Shown in pieces: positions 17,701 to 30,200 of a DNA stretch of 64,000 bases. How positions within the stretch are numbered: position 1 is the stretch's first letter; the number at the start of each line of letters is the position of its first letter. Where the stretch lies: the IMG/VR virus record IMGVR_UViG_3300047476_001768, positions 1-64,000 of that record; one strand, given 5' to 3'. Under the pieces are notes generated by a model. That model saw only the letters and a list, made by a program, of their open reading frames with translations, had not been told where the DNA came from and did no database searches. Both the position numbers and the translations under genes were made by a program. This DNA is from a virus.

Positions 17701-18254
17701 CAAACAACATCATTGATCTTTATGTACTAACCAAGCAATATGCAACGGATTATCAAGCATGGGCACAAGATAGTACTAGTAGAGTGGCGCAACCTGAACA
17801 GCCTACAACAGAAGAACTACAACTTCAATACGGAACACTAGACAATTACAAAGCCATTAGCGATTCTTTGATATTTGCCAGTGCAAGATTTAAACCACTG
17901 TTTGGCACCAAAGCAGATCCTAGTCTAAGAGCAACATTCAAGGTAGTTAAGAATCCTAATGTGGTTGTAAGTGACAACGACATAAAGACTGCGGTAATAT
18001 CTGCAATTAATCAATATTTTGATGTGTCCAACTGGGACTTCGGAGAGCCTTTCTTTTTCAGTGAACTCAGCGCCTACTTACATCAAGTGCTTACTCCTAA
18101 AATTGCCAGCGTGATCATTGTGCCTTCAAACAATGGATTAAGTTTTGGTAATCTATATCAAATAAATGCTGAACCAGATGAAATCATGATAAGTTGTGCC
18201 ACAGTGGATAATGTTGAAATTATTTCGGCGATCACTGCTGCAAATCTGTTTTAA
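14742..18254 (+). CDS. 6: Baseplate wedge subunit gp6-like
   Basis: A 1170-residue protein. The N-terminal region is typical of gp6/baseplate J: DFETLRKSMIDYLRTYYPED, FLESSEYIALIDLIAFLGQS, LAFRADLNARENFLDTAERR, DSVLKLARLISYNPKRN. The centre includes QIDVVFGDGAFANIPIGTF and YKITPEEMQ. The C-terminal part contains DIKTAVISAINQYFDVSNW, typical of gp6 C-termini. T4 gp6 is 660 residues. Marine T4-like versions are longer, so the extra ~500 residues in the middle are insertions in the arm of the wedge. It forms the dimeric iris of the baseplate. Confidence 0.9.
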   Translation: MAATTRQTNLLIQQDWKKIYQSFQNADFQSYDFETLRKSMIDYLRTYYPEDFNDFLESSEYIALIDLIAFLGQSLAFRADLNARENFLDTAERRDSVLKLARLISYNPKRNTNATGLLKFEAVFTSENLFDSNGTNLSNLPVSWNDPGNDNWLEQFSLIINTALINSQTVGKPGNTQNISGVRTEEYSINLLPNIVPAFKFQTLVETSNMNFEVVSPTSVNQSYLYERDPNPSRVFNILYRNDNLGNDSENTGWFLYFKQGDIGQLDFTLTDSLPNRTVSVNVDNINNTDVWLFKLDANGEPTEKWTEVPNVAGFNVIYNNSLERNIYQVNTRANDQIDVVFGDGAFANIPIGTFRLYYRVSNGLSYKITPEEMQSIIIPLTYVSKAGRAETISIRASLQYTVNNASSRETLDDIKTKAPQQYYTQNRMVTGEDYNILPFTLFNNIIKIKATNRSSSGVSRYLDTIDVTGKYSSTNVFGEDGALYRQETIDAQDYVPPVNGDVVGSLNQVINNKLLVDNYVSFTQFIYEKFSRYSTRDAEVNGTIFDTNWVQLTTGTNQSTGYFTTSTNYRSAELLGSFATPVKVGTASSTALRFITKGAIIKFRASVDVTTTPAYFDKTNDIKFGTPGVAGDRVYIYATVVKIEGDGTANGIVTANTPGPISLSTFIPPGAYIEEIIPQIYNVIPNDILRSAATLVNSKKNFGLRFDQLNKVWKVIQPQDLKLSQPGSPLLGNSGINAEYNQAKAGDTTASSLDSSWLVAFVSTNLGYKLYYRQINYVFESKRETKFYFDPKVRVYDPKSAQIINDQIKVLRSNSAPDQTGSLYDDKIFFIYKMIIDADGYENTNKIYVKYPDTNRDGIPDNPDLFKEIVNPEINPTEKKIFFRKLYTAGSYITYQIIDDGVVETGFVSQADIVDVIDQYDDGQVFYASGENLFYTLIVTTVANVTSKSLESSENGETYLLLQGRQDLYFQYRHTAPATRRIDPSPNNIIDLYVLTKQYATDYQAWAQDSTSRVAQPEQPTTEELQLQYGTLDNYKAISDSLIFASARFKPLFGTKADPSLRATFKVVKNPNVVVSDNDIKTAVISAINQYFDVSNWDFGEPFFFSELSAYLHQVLTPKIASVIIVPSNNGLSFGNLYQINAEPDEIMISCATVDNVEIISAITAANLF

Positions 18255-18298
18255 TTTTATGATTAAATAATATATTAAGTTTTTGAGAGAACAAAAAG

Positions 18299-21200
18299 AT
18301 GGCCTCAATTAAAAGTATTAATTTACTACCAGAAATATTTAGATCCGATACCAACAAGAAATTTTTGGCTGCAACGGTTGATCAGTTGATTTCAGAACCT
18401 GGTCTTAAAAAAATTGACGGATTTGTAGGACGTAAATTTGCTCCAACTTTCAAATACAATGATTCTTATATAGAAGAACCCACACAAGACAGACAAAATT
18501 ATCAGCTTGAAGCCAGTTTTGTAGTTCAGGATCAAAACAAAAATGTAGAATTTTATTCTAGCTATATTGATCTGATTCAAAAAATTAATTATTACAGTGG
18601 ACTGACCAATGATCACAGTAGATTGTTTGAAAACGAAAGCTACAACTTTAATGGTTTGTTTGATTTTGATAAATTTGTTAATTTCAATCAATACTATTGG
18701 CTCCCTGATGGTCCTCCGGAAGTAGCAGTAAGTGCCAGTGCTATTACAGAAGTATTAAATTTTTCTGTGCTTCGCGACACAAAACAAACAGCTTATACAT
18801 TTTCTAATGACGCCAGAGATCCTAATCCTGTTCTTACTTTAATCAAAGGCAATACCTATAGGTTCACATTAAATCAGCCAGGTAATGGATTTTGGATTCA
18901 AACCGAGCCAGGCAAAACTGGCACCAGATCAACTGAAGCCGAAGCTTTATCAAGAGAAGTATTTGGTGTTGAAAACAACGGCGAAGACAGTGGTGTCGTG
19001 GTGTTCTCTGTACCAGCATCAACTGCACAAGACGACGAACGATTTGCATCAAGAATAGCCACAGTAAACTATGCTACAGACTTGCCGTATGCCAGAGTTC
19101 AGAATCACCTTCTCACAATAATTAAACAAGCAGGCGGGATTGATGGCGCTACTGCTAGGTCTTTAAATGGATCTACTTTGATATTTCTTTCAAGGTCAGA
19201 CAACGATACTGATTGGACAGACAAAGGTACCTTTGATTTTGATAGATACGATCAAGGATCACCTTATGTTGATGGCACGTACGAACAAGGTGATCTATTA
19301 GAAGCATCAAAAAGATATGACATTTTTCGTATTAGAATAACAAATGTAGGAACCAATAATGGTTTAGTGCAACTGGAGCATCTGCAATCTGTAAACACCA
19401 ATGAAAAAGTTTATGTTAGTGGAGGCACTAATAATGCTGGCGTTGAATTTATAAAAAATGCTGAGGGCTATTGGGAGAGGGTGAAACAAATTACATCTCC
19501 TCTTACAGAATTGTATTACCAAGATGCCAACAGCGACAGCTACAGCGGTGTTATTAAACTTATTGAGCCTACTGATGCACGATTGGATGTTGAAGGAGTA
19601 ATTCTTGGCAGAAAAAACTACACAAGTCCAAACGGTGTAAGATTTACCAACGGATTAAAAATACGATTTGACAGTACTGCATTTCCTAGCGAGTATGCGA
19701 ATAGTGTGTATATTGTTGAAGGTGTAGGTAAAAGCATACGATTGGTTGGTACCGGAAATCTCACAGTGCCAGAAGACTATGCGCTAAACGATAATCTTGC
19801 CACCCCTGACTATATCACAGTGTCAAGAGGAAGTAAAGATCTAAATGCATGGAGTAGAAGCAACCGTTGGTTCCACAGCGAATTGATTGAATTGGCAGCC
19901 CAATACAATAATGACCCAAATCTTTTGCTTGATACTCCAGTAAGAGCAGTACGTCCAATTATTGAATTTGAATCAGATCTATATCTGTTCAATTACGGAC
20001 AAAGATCCAAAGCACCAGTAGATGTGTTGGATTATACAATCACAGATGCGTTTAAAGAAGTTGAAGGCAAAGAAACTTATGTGATCACTTTGCCTAATAA
20101 TGTGTCACGTCCATTAACTGATGGCACAAGAATAATATTTGCTGCTGATAAAAATCCTGAAGTTAGAAATAAAATTTTTAAAGTAACGTTTATTTCTATT
20201 GCAGACAGAACACAGATTCATTTGGTTAGCGAAAATACCGAGCTGTTGCCTACTTACACAGTGTCTTCTACACAGATAATAGAAGATACCACAGTGGCTT
20301 TTATAGGCGGAAATCCAGATTTTCCTGCCACTGCTACACTTATTGTGGATCCTGTTACTGGTGAAATACAAGATTTAGTTTTTAGCAATGTTGGCGTTAA
20401 TTACAGAAGCATCCCAGAAGTTGGTTTTGTTGGTGGTGGCGCAGGGGTCGGAGCAGAAATCACAGTCACAGTTGAAAACGGATCAATCAGCGATTACCAA
20501 ATTGTTTCAAGAGGTATAGACTACTCAGTCGCTCCTTTATATGATTTTGTCCCTACAGTAACTTTCTCTAGACCTGTGCCCAGCATTGGCGCAGTACAAG
20601 CCACAGGTACGGCAGTAATGGAACCTACCAGTGTAGACAATATTACTGTAGGCTACAGAGGATTAAATTTTGTCGCAGATCCATATGTTAAAATTGATAC
20701 CCCTAACACACAAGATGCACGTATTGATCCTGTGTATTCTGCCTACAAGCATGTGGATTATGTGCGTATCACCAGCAGTGGATCGGGCATTGGAACCATA
20801 GCCACGGCCAATATTGGTAGTCCTAATAGCCTAGAAAAATTAACAGTTTACGCAAACGCAGCTACTTTTACCAGCAACATCATTGTACTAGATAATACCA
20901 CCGGACTGGCAGCCGGGCAATTGATTTACGGCAGCGGAATCACCGGCGGCACAGTTATTAACAATGTGCTAGGTGCAAACTCAATTTTAATTTCTAGTCC
21001 TGCGTCATTGTCAAATGATGTACAGTTGGTTTTTAAAGCATCTGAAGCAACAGCAGTAACTCTTAGAGCTGTGTATGGAAATAGCGCAGTTTTCAGTACT
21101 CAGTTGTTATCTTTAAATTCTGTCACAGGACTTGCTACTGGATATAAAATCTATGGCGACGGTGTGCCAGTGGACGCCACAGTTGACGATATTTTTGGCA

Positions 21201-24200
21201 ACTTGGTGGTAAAAATTTCAGACTTGGTACAAGTTCAAAACAATCGTAATTTTATTTTTAAACCAGCCGGGGTTCAAACTGCAACTGTGGTGGCCACTTC
21301 TAGAAATAGTACAACCGTTACTGTTGATAATAGCAATGTGGCCGGAATTGACATGTACATCACTGGCGGGGCACTGCCACTTGACATTGCAAATATTGAA
21401 ATTGATAACCCGGTAATTCTTACTACCACTGATGCACACAATCTGATTGACGGTGACGAAATCACCATCAGAGGTGTACTAGGCACAGTTGAGATGAATA
21501 ACAATACCTATTGGGTAGAAATCGTTGATCCTTTTACACTGCGTTTGTATGCAGACGAAGCACGTTCTGTAACCCTTGACGGTAGAAATTATACCACATA
21601 TATCAGTGGGGGTGTTGCGGCAGCTTTTACAATTGAATCAGATATAAAAGTTGTACAATTGTTGGATGAAAATCGTGTGGTGCTATCAAGACCGGTAAGC
21701 GTAAAAGTTGGCACTACTGTGGCTTTTGTGGGACGGCGAGCACAAGCCACAGTTTACACAGACGGTAGTGAAGCTTATGCAATCGCTGTAACTGACCCTG
21801 GTGCAGGTTACACCTCTGTTCCATCTATTACCATCTCCCCTTCAGGCATTTCAGAAGCAACTGCCACGGTTGTACTCAATAACGATGTACTTGAGTATTT
21901 TAAAGTGGTTTCGGCCGGCTCCGGATATCAAATCAATCAAGATCTAACTACCAGCATTATTACTAGCGCCACTTTAACCACAGCGTCTACTACATCATAT
22001 CAAAGTAATACACTGATTGTAACCAATATACCCGAAGCTACTTATGTTAAAGAAGATTGGTTGGTTTTTCTAGTAGTAGAAGAAAATGAAAATATCAGTT
22101 ATAGAGATTTTTCAAGAGTTCCGTACGTAAGCACAGATATTACTGGACCAAATTCCAATTTATATCAGTATTATATGGATGTGGCACTGACACAGGCCAA
22201 CATTCTTAAAGTAACTGGAGTACAAGAAGTTCTTGATAGTAATCTTGAAACGCAGTATGAAATCACTCTTGATGGTATCATTGACAGTTTGGATTCAGAC
22301 GGCGAACCAATTGACTTACCGGCAGGTACAAAAATCTTTATCACAGCCAAAAATAGATTTTTTGTTGAAGGATTCTTTGGTGACAATAATCCTATTGGAG
22401 ATGTCAAGAGTAATTATTTTATAAAACAACCAGTAAACAACACTTCTTTGGTTGTGCTTGAAGATGTCACTGGATTGCAAAAAGGAATGTTGATAAACGA
22501 CCTTGCTGACTCTCTTGGTGAAGGTTTGATTATTGAAACTGTAAATGCGGTTAGTAACGAAATCACTTTAAACAGAAGAATAAATGCAGCAGCAGGACTA
22601 GCATTACAAGCATCAACTGCCACTGCGGCAACTGTTAATCTTAACCCAAGTAAAATTCAAGCAATTGCAGTTGACAACATTGGCGCAGAATACACTTCAG
22701 CTCCCCTAATCACAGTTGAACCAGCTGTGCCGTCGGTGGTAAAGTTAGCATCCAGTTTTGGTACAGATAGACTCTTGGTATCTGACCTAGATGGTATAAT
22801 TGTTGGCATGACGGTAACCAGCGAGTATAACACATCCGGCAATGGAGTAACCACTGGCTCTATTGTACCAAAAGTAATTGGAGTAGATACTATTCAAATT
22901 GGTGCTGCTGTATTTGAATATTATGTAATATTAAATCAAGTTCAGCCAGAATTTGCTGGACTGCTGGTTACATTTAATTATGCTACCAAAGCCATAGCTC
23001 TCATAGCAGATGCACGATCAAGAGTGGTCAATACTAATGATGTAACTCCTGATACTTATGAAAGCGATGATACGGTTATTGTGTCTCTACCAACCACCGG
23101 ACAAAATGCAATTAAACAAAAACAAATTGGAGTAAATGTTTACAATCAATATTGGTACACAGGCGAAGAATGGGTTCCTGCACAGCAAAAAACATCTTAC
23201 AATCAATCACCTTTGTTTGATCTGTTTAACGACGACGGAGTTTCTATTTCTGATACTGCGGCATTCCTTGGGTCTAAATTTGAAGGGACAAAGATATTTT
23301 CCTATCTTGAAGGCACTGGTCAAAGAGACGCAGCATTAGGATTTTCATTAAGTTATAAAAATTTCCAAAATGTTGGAGATATTGTTTTTGCAAACAATTA
23401 TGATACTGATAGTTTTGCTTTTATTGAGAACAAACTGTCTACATCATTACCTCTAAACCAATTTTTATTCAAACAAAAAACAGACAGTGGATTTGTTTAT
23501 AGAAATATTTGGAAAAAAACCGCAGAAAAAACCAAACAATATCAAATTATTACAAAATTTTTTGATGGAAATACAAATTACTTCCAAATAGACATTGACC
23601 CTAATGCTAGTGAAACTATTCCTTATCTGAAAGTTTATGTTGATAACAGACTGTTAGCAGAATCTTCATACACAGTTACAAAGTATGAACAACTGGATGT
23701 GATAGTAATTGATGAGTCTGAATTAAGTTTTGACCCGCCAAGCAAGGTTGATATTTTAATTTTTAGTTCTAGTGTTTCGGAGCTGGGTTATTATCAACTG
23801 CCATTAAACATTGATTTAAACACCGAAAATAAAAATTTTAACACACTGACTCTTGGACAACTAAGACAACATCTAGTGGCAATGAGTCAAAACAACTACG
23901 GATTGTCTGGCAATATTTTAGCTAAAAATAATCTTAGAGACCTTGAAATTAAAGATTGGACCGGTTGCATTTTACAACATGCTTCTCCAGCGATGTACAG
24001 TGGACTGGCATTCGGAGATCAAGGTTTTGAATTCGTTGAAGCTATTGAATATGCTCAAAAAGAGTACACCAAATTTAAAAATAAATTTTTAGATCAAGCT
24101 CTAAAAGTTGAGATAAACGTAAGCAATATTCCTGAAGCAGTTGACAAGGTAATGGAAGTGGTAAATCTGGGTAAAAACACCACCATGCCCTGGTACGACA

Positions 24201-27200
24201 GTGACATGATTCCCTATGGCAAGGCCTTTACAAATAGCAGAATTCCAGTAGTTGATATTAGGCAGTTAAGATATCAAATTCCAAGTTTGTATAATGACAC
24301 CGTGCCAAGCAGACGTAGTGTATTGGTGTATCTAGGAGATACTGCCACAGGCACCTATGTACAGTTGGCAAAAAATAAAGATTTTACTTTTAATCAAACC
24401 ATTGCTGCGATTGACTTATCTGAAACAGTGTCTTTAACCTATACATCATACATTGAATTGATTGATAGACCTAGCACAGTAGGAAGTTATGTGCCTGAAA
24501 CACCTAGCAAACTGGGACTGTATCCAAGTTATGTTCCAAGAATGTTCGTTGATGATAGCTACCAAACTCCAAGACAAGTGATACAAGGGCATGACGGTAG
24601 TATCATGCCAGCCTTTGGGGACTATAGAGACGATCTACTATTGGAACTTGAATTAAGAATTTACAACAATATCAAGGTAAGATATACCAATACCATATTG
24701 GACATAGTTGATAGTATTCCTGGTAAATTCAGGAAAATAAACTACTCTCTAGCAGAATTCAACCAACTACTGTCAAGAAATTTCTTACGTTGGGTTGGAA
24801 TTAATTCGGTTAATTATTCTACAAACGATACCTTCCAAAGTAACAATGCATGGACCTGGAACTACAAGTTCTTGAAAGATAGCAATGGCGAATTTCTACC
24901 AGGGTTCTGGAGAGGAATTTATTTCTATTATTTTGATACGGATCGGCCACATCTTGCACCTTGGGAAATGTTGGGATTTTACGAACAACCAAGCTGGTGG
25001 GAAGATCGTTATGGTCCAGCACCGTACACCGGTACAAACACTGTACTGTGGGATGATCTAGAACTAGGCTTTATTGCACAAGGCACCAGACAAGGTGTTG
25101 ACTCTAGATTTGCTAGACCAGGATTATCACGATATATTCCAGTTGATGAGTATGGTCAACTAAAAAGCCCAGAAAAATTTGCTCCGGCGAGTTTTGATGC
25201 AACACGATTAAGTTCTGGTTGGGCGATCGGAGATCAAGGTCCAGTTGAAACAGCCTGGAGAAGAAGCAGCGAATATCCGTACGCACTTCAGGTTGCCATA
25301 GCACTAAGTAGACCAGCGTTTTATTTTGGATCTCTCATGAATACTGTTGGGTATCTGCGCAACAGTAATATAGATCAATTGGTGCTGTCAGATACCAAAC
25401 AAAGAATCAACAAAGACAATTTTGTAATACCTGATGATGGACTGAATTCAGGAGTGGTGACTTTAACCGCAGGATACATCAACTGGGTAAGAGATTGGTT
25501 CACAAACAAAGCCATAGACGGAACAGCCAAGATTACTAGTCTTGTGAGAAATCTTGAAGTAAAGCTCAGTTATAAGATGGCCGGTTATAGCGACAACAAC
25601 TTCCTTACTGTGGTTGCAGATCAAAGTTCTCCAGTGAGCAGAGCCAGCAGCATAATTTTACCTCCAGAAAATTATAAAATTTTCTTAAACAAATCTGCTC
25701 CTGTAGAAAAAATTTCTTACAGTGCAGTGGTTATTGAAAGAACTGCTACAGGCTTTGCAGTACGTGGGTATGATCTAGAACAACCATATTTCACAATAAT
25801 TCCTAGCAAGCGTAATAATAATGCGTTCTCTATAAGTGCCATTGAAGAAACTGCAATTATCTATAGAGATTTTGAATTTACCAAAGTAATTGTTCCTTAT
25901 GGATTTGAATTTGCCACGAAGCAACAGGTTGTGGATTTTCTAATCAGTTATGGTAGATATTTAACTGCGCAGGGTTTGGTGTTTGATACCTTTAATGCCG
26001 ATCTTGAAACAAAACAGACCTGGATTTTAAGTGCGCAGGAATTTCTAGTGTGGAGCCAACAAGGTTGGGCCAGCGGCAATCTTTTGGTATTAAGTCCAGT
26101 ATTCAACAGTATCAAAATTATTAACACTGCTGGTGTGGTTGATCATGTGGTTAATTCCATAAGTGCAAGTAAAATTCTTGATCAAAATTTTAATATAATC
26201 AAGAACAGTCAGTTTTCAGTATTGCGAGATGATAATGTTTTCCAAATAACCTCTGTGTTTGGGCATACCATCGGATTGGCCGTGTTTAATCTTGTGCAAT
26301 ACGAACATGTGTTGTTGATGGATAATAACACCGTGTTCGGAGATATTATCTATCAACCTGAACTTGGAAACAGACAGTACCGTTTACGACTGATAGGAAA
26401 CAAAACCAATAACTGGACTGGTCAGTTGAATCCTGGTGGATTTATTTACAATAACGATATTATTGATGAATGGCAGCCTGGTAGAAACTATAGAAAAAGT
26501 GCGTTGGTTAGTTTTAAAGAAAAGTTTTATTTTGCAATTAGCGAAGTACCTGCTTCGGTAGAATTTGATTTTACCTATTGGAGCAACATTGATAAATCAA
26601 AGATCAAAACAGGACTGTTACCAAACTTTTCTTATAATGCTGAAAAATTCAACAATGTCTATAACATTGATGACACTGTTGCAGATGCTGCACTTGACAG
26701 TTTAAGTTCAGGTATAACTGGTTTTAGAGAAAGATCATATTTTCAGGACTTTAAACTTGACAATGTGAGTCAGACTAAATTTTATCAAGGGTACATCAAA
26801 CAAAAAGGTTCTATTAATGCGATTGACGCATTAACCACCGCACGGTTTAATAATCTTTTTAGTAATATCGAACTGTATGAAGAATGGGCTCTAAGAGTAG
26901 GCGATTATGGTGCTTTGGGCAGCGACCAGGCTGTGGAGTTTCAACTACTAGAACAAGACTTAAAAAATAACCCATCAACACTGGTTCTAAAAAACAAAAC
27001 CGATCCAGATCAAGAAGGACTGATTAATGTAGAGATTGGACAGTTGTACTATGCACCAGATAATTTCATTGACAAGAATGTTATTTCTCTAAGACAAGAT
27101 GTTAAGACCAGAGTATCTGATGCAGTAACCGCTGGGTATCCTAGACTTGATGACGTTGATGCAACAATTTTTGATATCACAGACTATGCCAGCTATGCAG

Positions 27201-30200
27201 ATCTTGTGAACATAATAGGCGCTGGATTTAAAATTTGGGTAGCCAGAGACTTTAATAAAGATTGGAATGTTTACAGAGTAAATGAAACTGATGTTTTGAT
27301 AAACCAGTTTCAAATTGGACTGGACAACAGAATAACTGTAACCACTAATGTTCCGCATGGTCTCGTAGCAGGCACCGTTATAATTGTGAAAAATTTTGAT
27401 ACTGATTACAACGGTTTCTACCAGGTAATAGCAGTAACCAATAATGATCAGTTTGTGGTAGAAGGATATCAAAATCTACAGAGACTGCGTTCTCAGCAAT
27501 TTGTTGATGGCACCGGAGTGTTACTTTCTCTAACATCAGTAAGATTTTCAAGAATAAATCAATTGGTAAACTTTGTGCCTAGACACGGCTGGAGAGACAA
27601 GGACAAGATTTGGGTTGATAATGATGTAGGCGACAAACTATGGGCAGTGTTTGAGAAGAACGCAGGTTGGAGCTTTGACAAAATTTTGCCTTTGCGAGAA
27701 GGAGAAGCACAGTCGCAACAGGGGTACGGCGAAGCCATCGCTATTAACAATGATCAAAAAATTGTGATCAGTGGTGCCAAAGATTATTCAGATGGCGGAG
27801 TTTCTGGACTGAGAGTCTTAAACCCTGGATTTTTGTATGATGTTCCTGAAGCAACTTTTAGTTCTCCGGACTTAGAAAATGGAAAAACCGTTACAGCCAC
27901 ATTGGACACAGAATCTGGTACTTTGTTGACAGCAAGACTGACTGCCGCAGGAAGTGATTATGATCTGCTGCCTAATATTGAAATTGTTGATTTTAATCTT
28001 GCTGTTACTTCAGCAAACACTTATCAAAGCAATACCATTCCTATATCTTCACTTAGTGTAAGTGTTACCAAATTGGTATATTCTGATGTAGTAGATTCTA
28101 AGAGTGTGATATTAGCCAACTCAAATGACATTTGGGTAGGCGACACAGTTACAGGCAGCGACGGCGCAGGTAACACTGTGGCAGCGGCAATAGTGGCAAA
28201 TATCAATTACTCAAGTAACACAATTACTTTAACTGATAGTATCACATGGTCTATTGTCAATTCGCAATCTCTTACTTTCACACATTCTAGAGTGTTTTTA
28301 AATGATATTGTGACTGGTACTGATGCCACCGGCAATGTGATTCCAGAGAATACAAAAATCACTGCTATCAACACTTTAACAAACACAGTTGAAACAGGCC
28401 CGATACTGATTAATTTTGATGGCGGGTCTACACTGAGTTTTTCGCGTGGTACCGGCGGTAACGTACAGGCAAGATTGTCTCCAACATTTATTTCAAGTGT
28501 GGAAGTAATAAACGGAGGCAGCGGATTTGTTACTCCGCCAATTGTGGAAATTGTTGGCGGTGGCGGAACTGGTGCACAAATAATAGTGAATTTGGTAACC
28601 ACCGGCGCAGGAACAGGCTCTATTAGCTCCTGCACTATCCTGAACCCAGGTACTGGCTTTACCCTACCACCTGAAATAAATCTTATTACAACCAATGCCA
28701 ATCATGGAGCGATTCTTAGAGTGAAGCTAGCTCCTAGTGGAGTAGAGAACCTGGTGGTGGCGGCTGCCGGACAAGATTATCGCTTTCCTAGATTGCAGTT
28801 TTCTACGGTATCTGGCGGTGCTGGATCAGGTGCCGCCGGTAATGTTAATGTTACTAACGGATCTGTGACTATCGCTCGACTTAGAGAATTCGGGCAAGGA
28901 TACTCAGACACCCCCACAGTGATAATTACAGATTCTGTTGGGAATGGTGCTGGGTGCGAATTGGAGATCGTAAGAACCACTGGAGCGGTAAGAACCTTTC
29001 AACTAGAGGAAGGCAGTTTCACTCAAGTGCAAAATCTAAGTGCATTTGGTCTTGATGCTGAAGAATTTGGATTCACGTTAGATCTAGGTAGTGCATATGG
29101 ATTTGTTGGAGCTCCTGGAAGTTTTAATCAACAAGGTGCAGTGTTAATATCCAAGAGTACTGGTTCTAACTGGATATCTCAACAGGTATTAAATCCTGCC
29201 GACCTTGAAAACAATGATAGATTTGGACATGCATTGGTTGTGTCGGATGACGAAAACTGGTTATATGTTGGTGCACCGGGTGCAAACAAAGTTTATGTGT
29301 ATACTGCTAAAACCACATCAACTAATCAGCAGAAAATAGAAATTATAACCAACCAAATCAGTTATATTACCAATTATGTTTTGGTTAAAACCAGCGCAGA
29401 AGTAAAAGTTGTAGGCGACTCTGGTAAACTATACGAACCAGATTTTGATTATACCGTGATAGCAGGTGTATTGACCTTTAGAAATTTTGGAACCATTGAA
29501 AACGAAAAATTCCTATACCTATCACAGATATATCCTACAACTGCTATCACACCAACGGTGATTAGAGGAATTTTGCAAACTTCCTATGTACTGGCTACCA
29601 CTCCTGTAGAAATTGAGCAGATAAACGTGGTAGGTGCTACTGGTAGAATCTTTATTCCAGATCTTGATTACACCTTGACTGGAGTTACACTGAATTTCCT
29701 TAATGATGATTTTGCCACCGAGGCTAGTTTGGCTGTGAATGTGTTAACCAAGTATTATATTTTGGTTACCACACTTGAACCAACAGATCAGGTTATCTGG
29801 GAAGACGGGGTACAATTTAACAGTGTAGCAAGGCAACTGTTAGCAGCCACAGTAAACACCTATGGTGCAATGGTCGCTGGTAGTTATCAGGTTGGCGATA
29901 TTATTAAAGTTTTGAATACTGATGGAGCCAGTGCAGGATCATATCAGTTGTATAAAAAACTTGCTGGCGGTGCTTTTGCTTTGCAAGGAACCGAAAATCG
30001 CAAGGTAACTAGGGGAGTGGCAAAATTTGGCTGGTCACTGGCTATAGATAAAGAAGGATACCAAGTGGTCGTAGGAGCTCCTCAAGCAGGCGCAACTGAT
30101 AACGACACTGACATCATTAGAGTAGGTAAAATTTATATCTTTGACCGAGAGTACCAGGTGTTTGTTGGTTCAGTTGCAACAAACACCAATACTTATAAAA

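Noticed and set aside
28207-28701. Long minus-strand frame inside the giant structural gene
   Set aside because: Val/Pro-rich antisense shadow of the repetitive coding sequence; no ribosome-binding site or neighbour in that direction.
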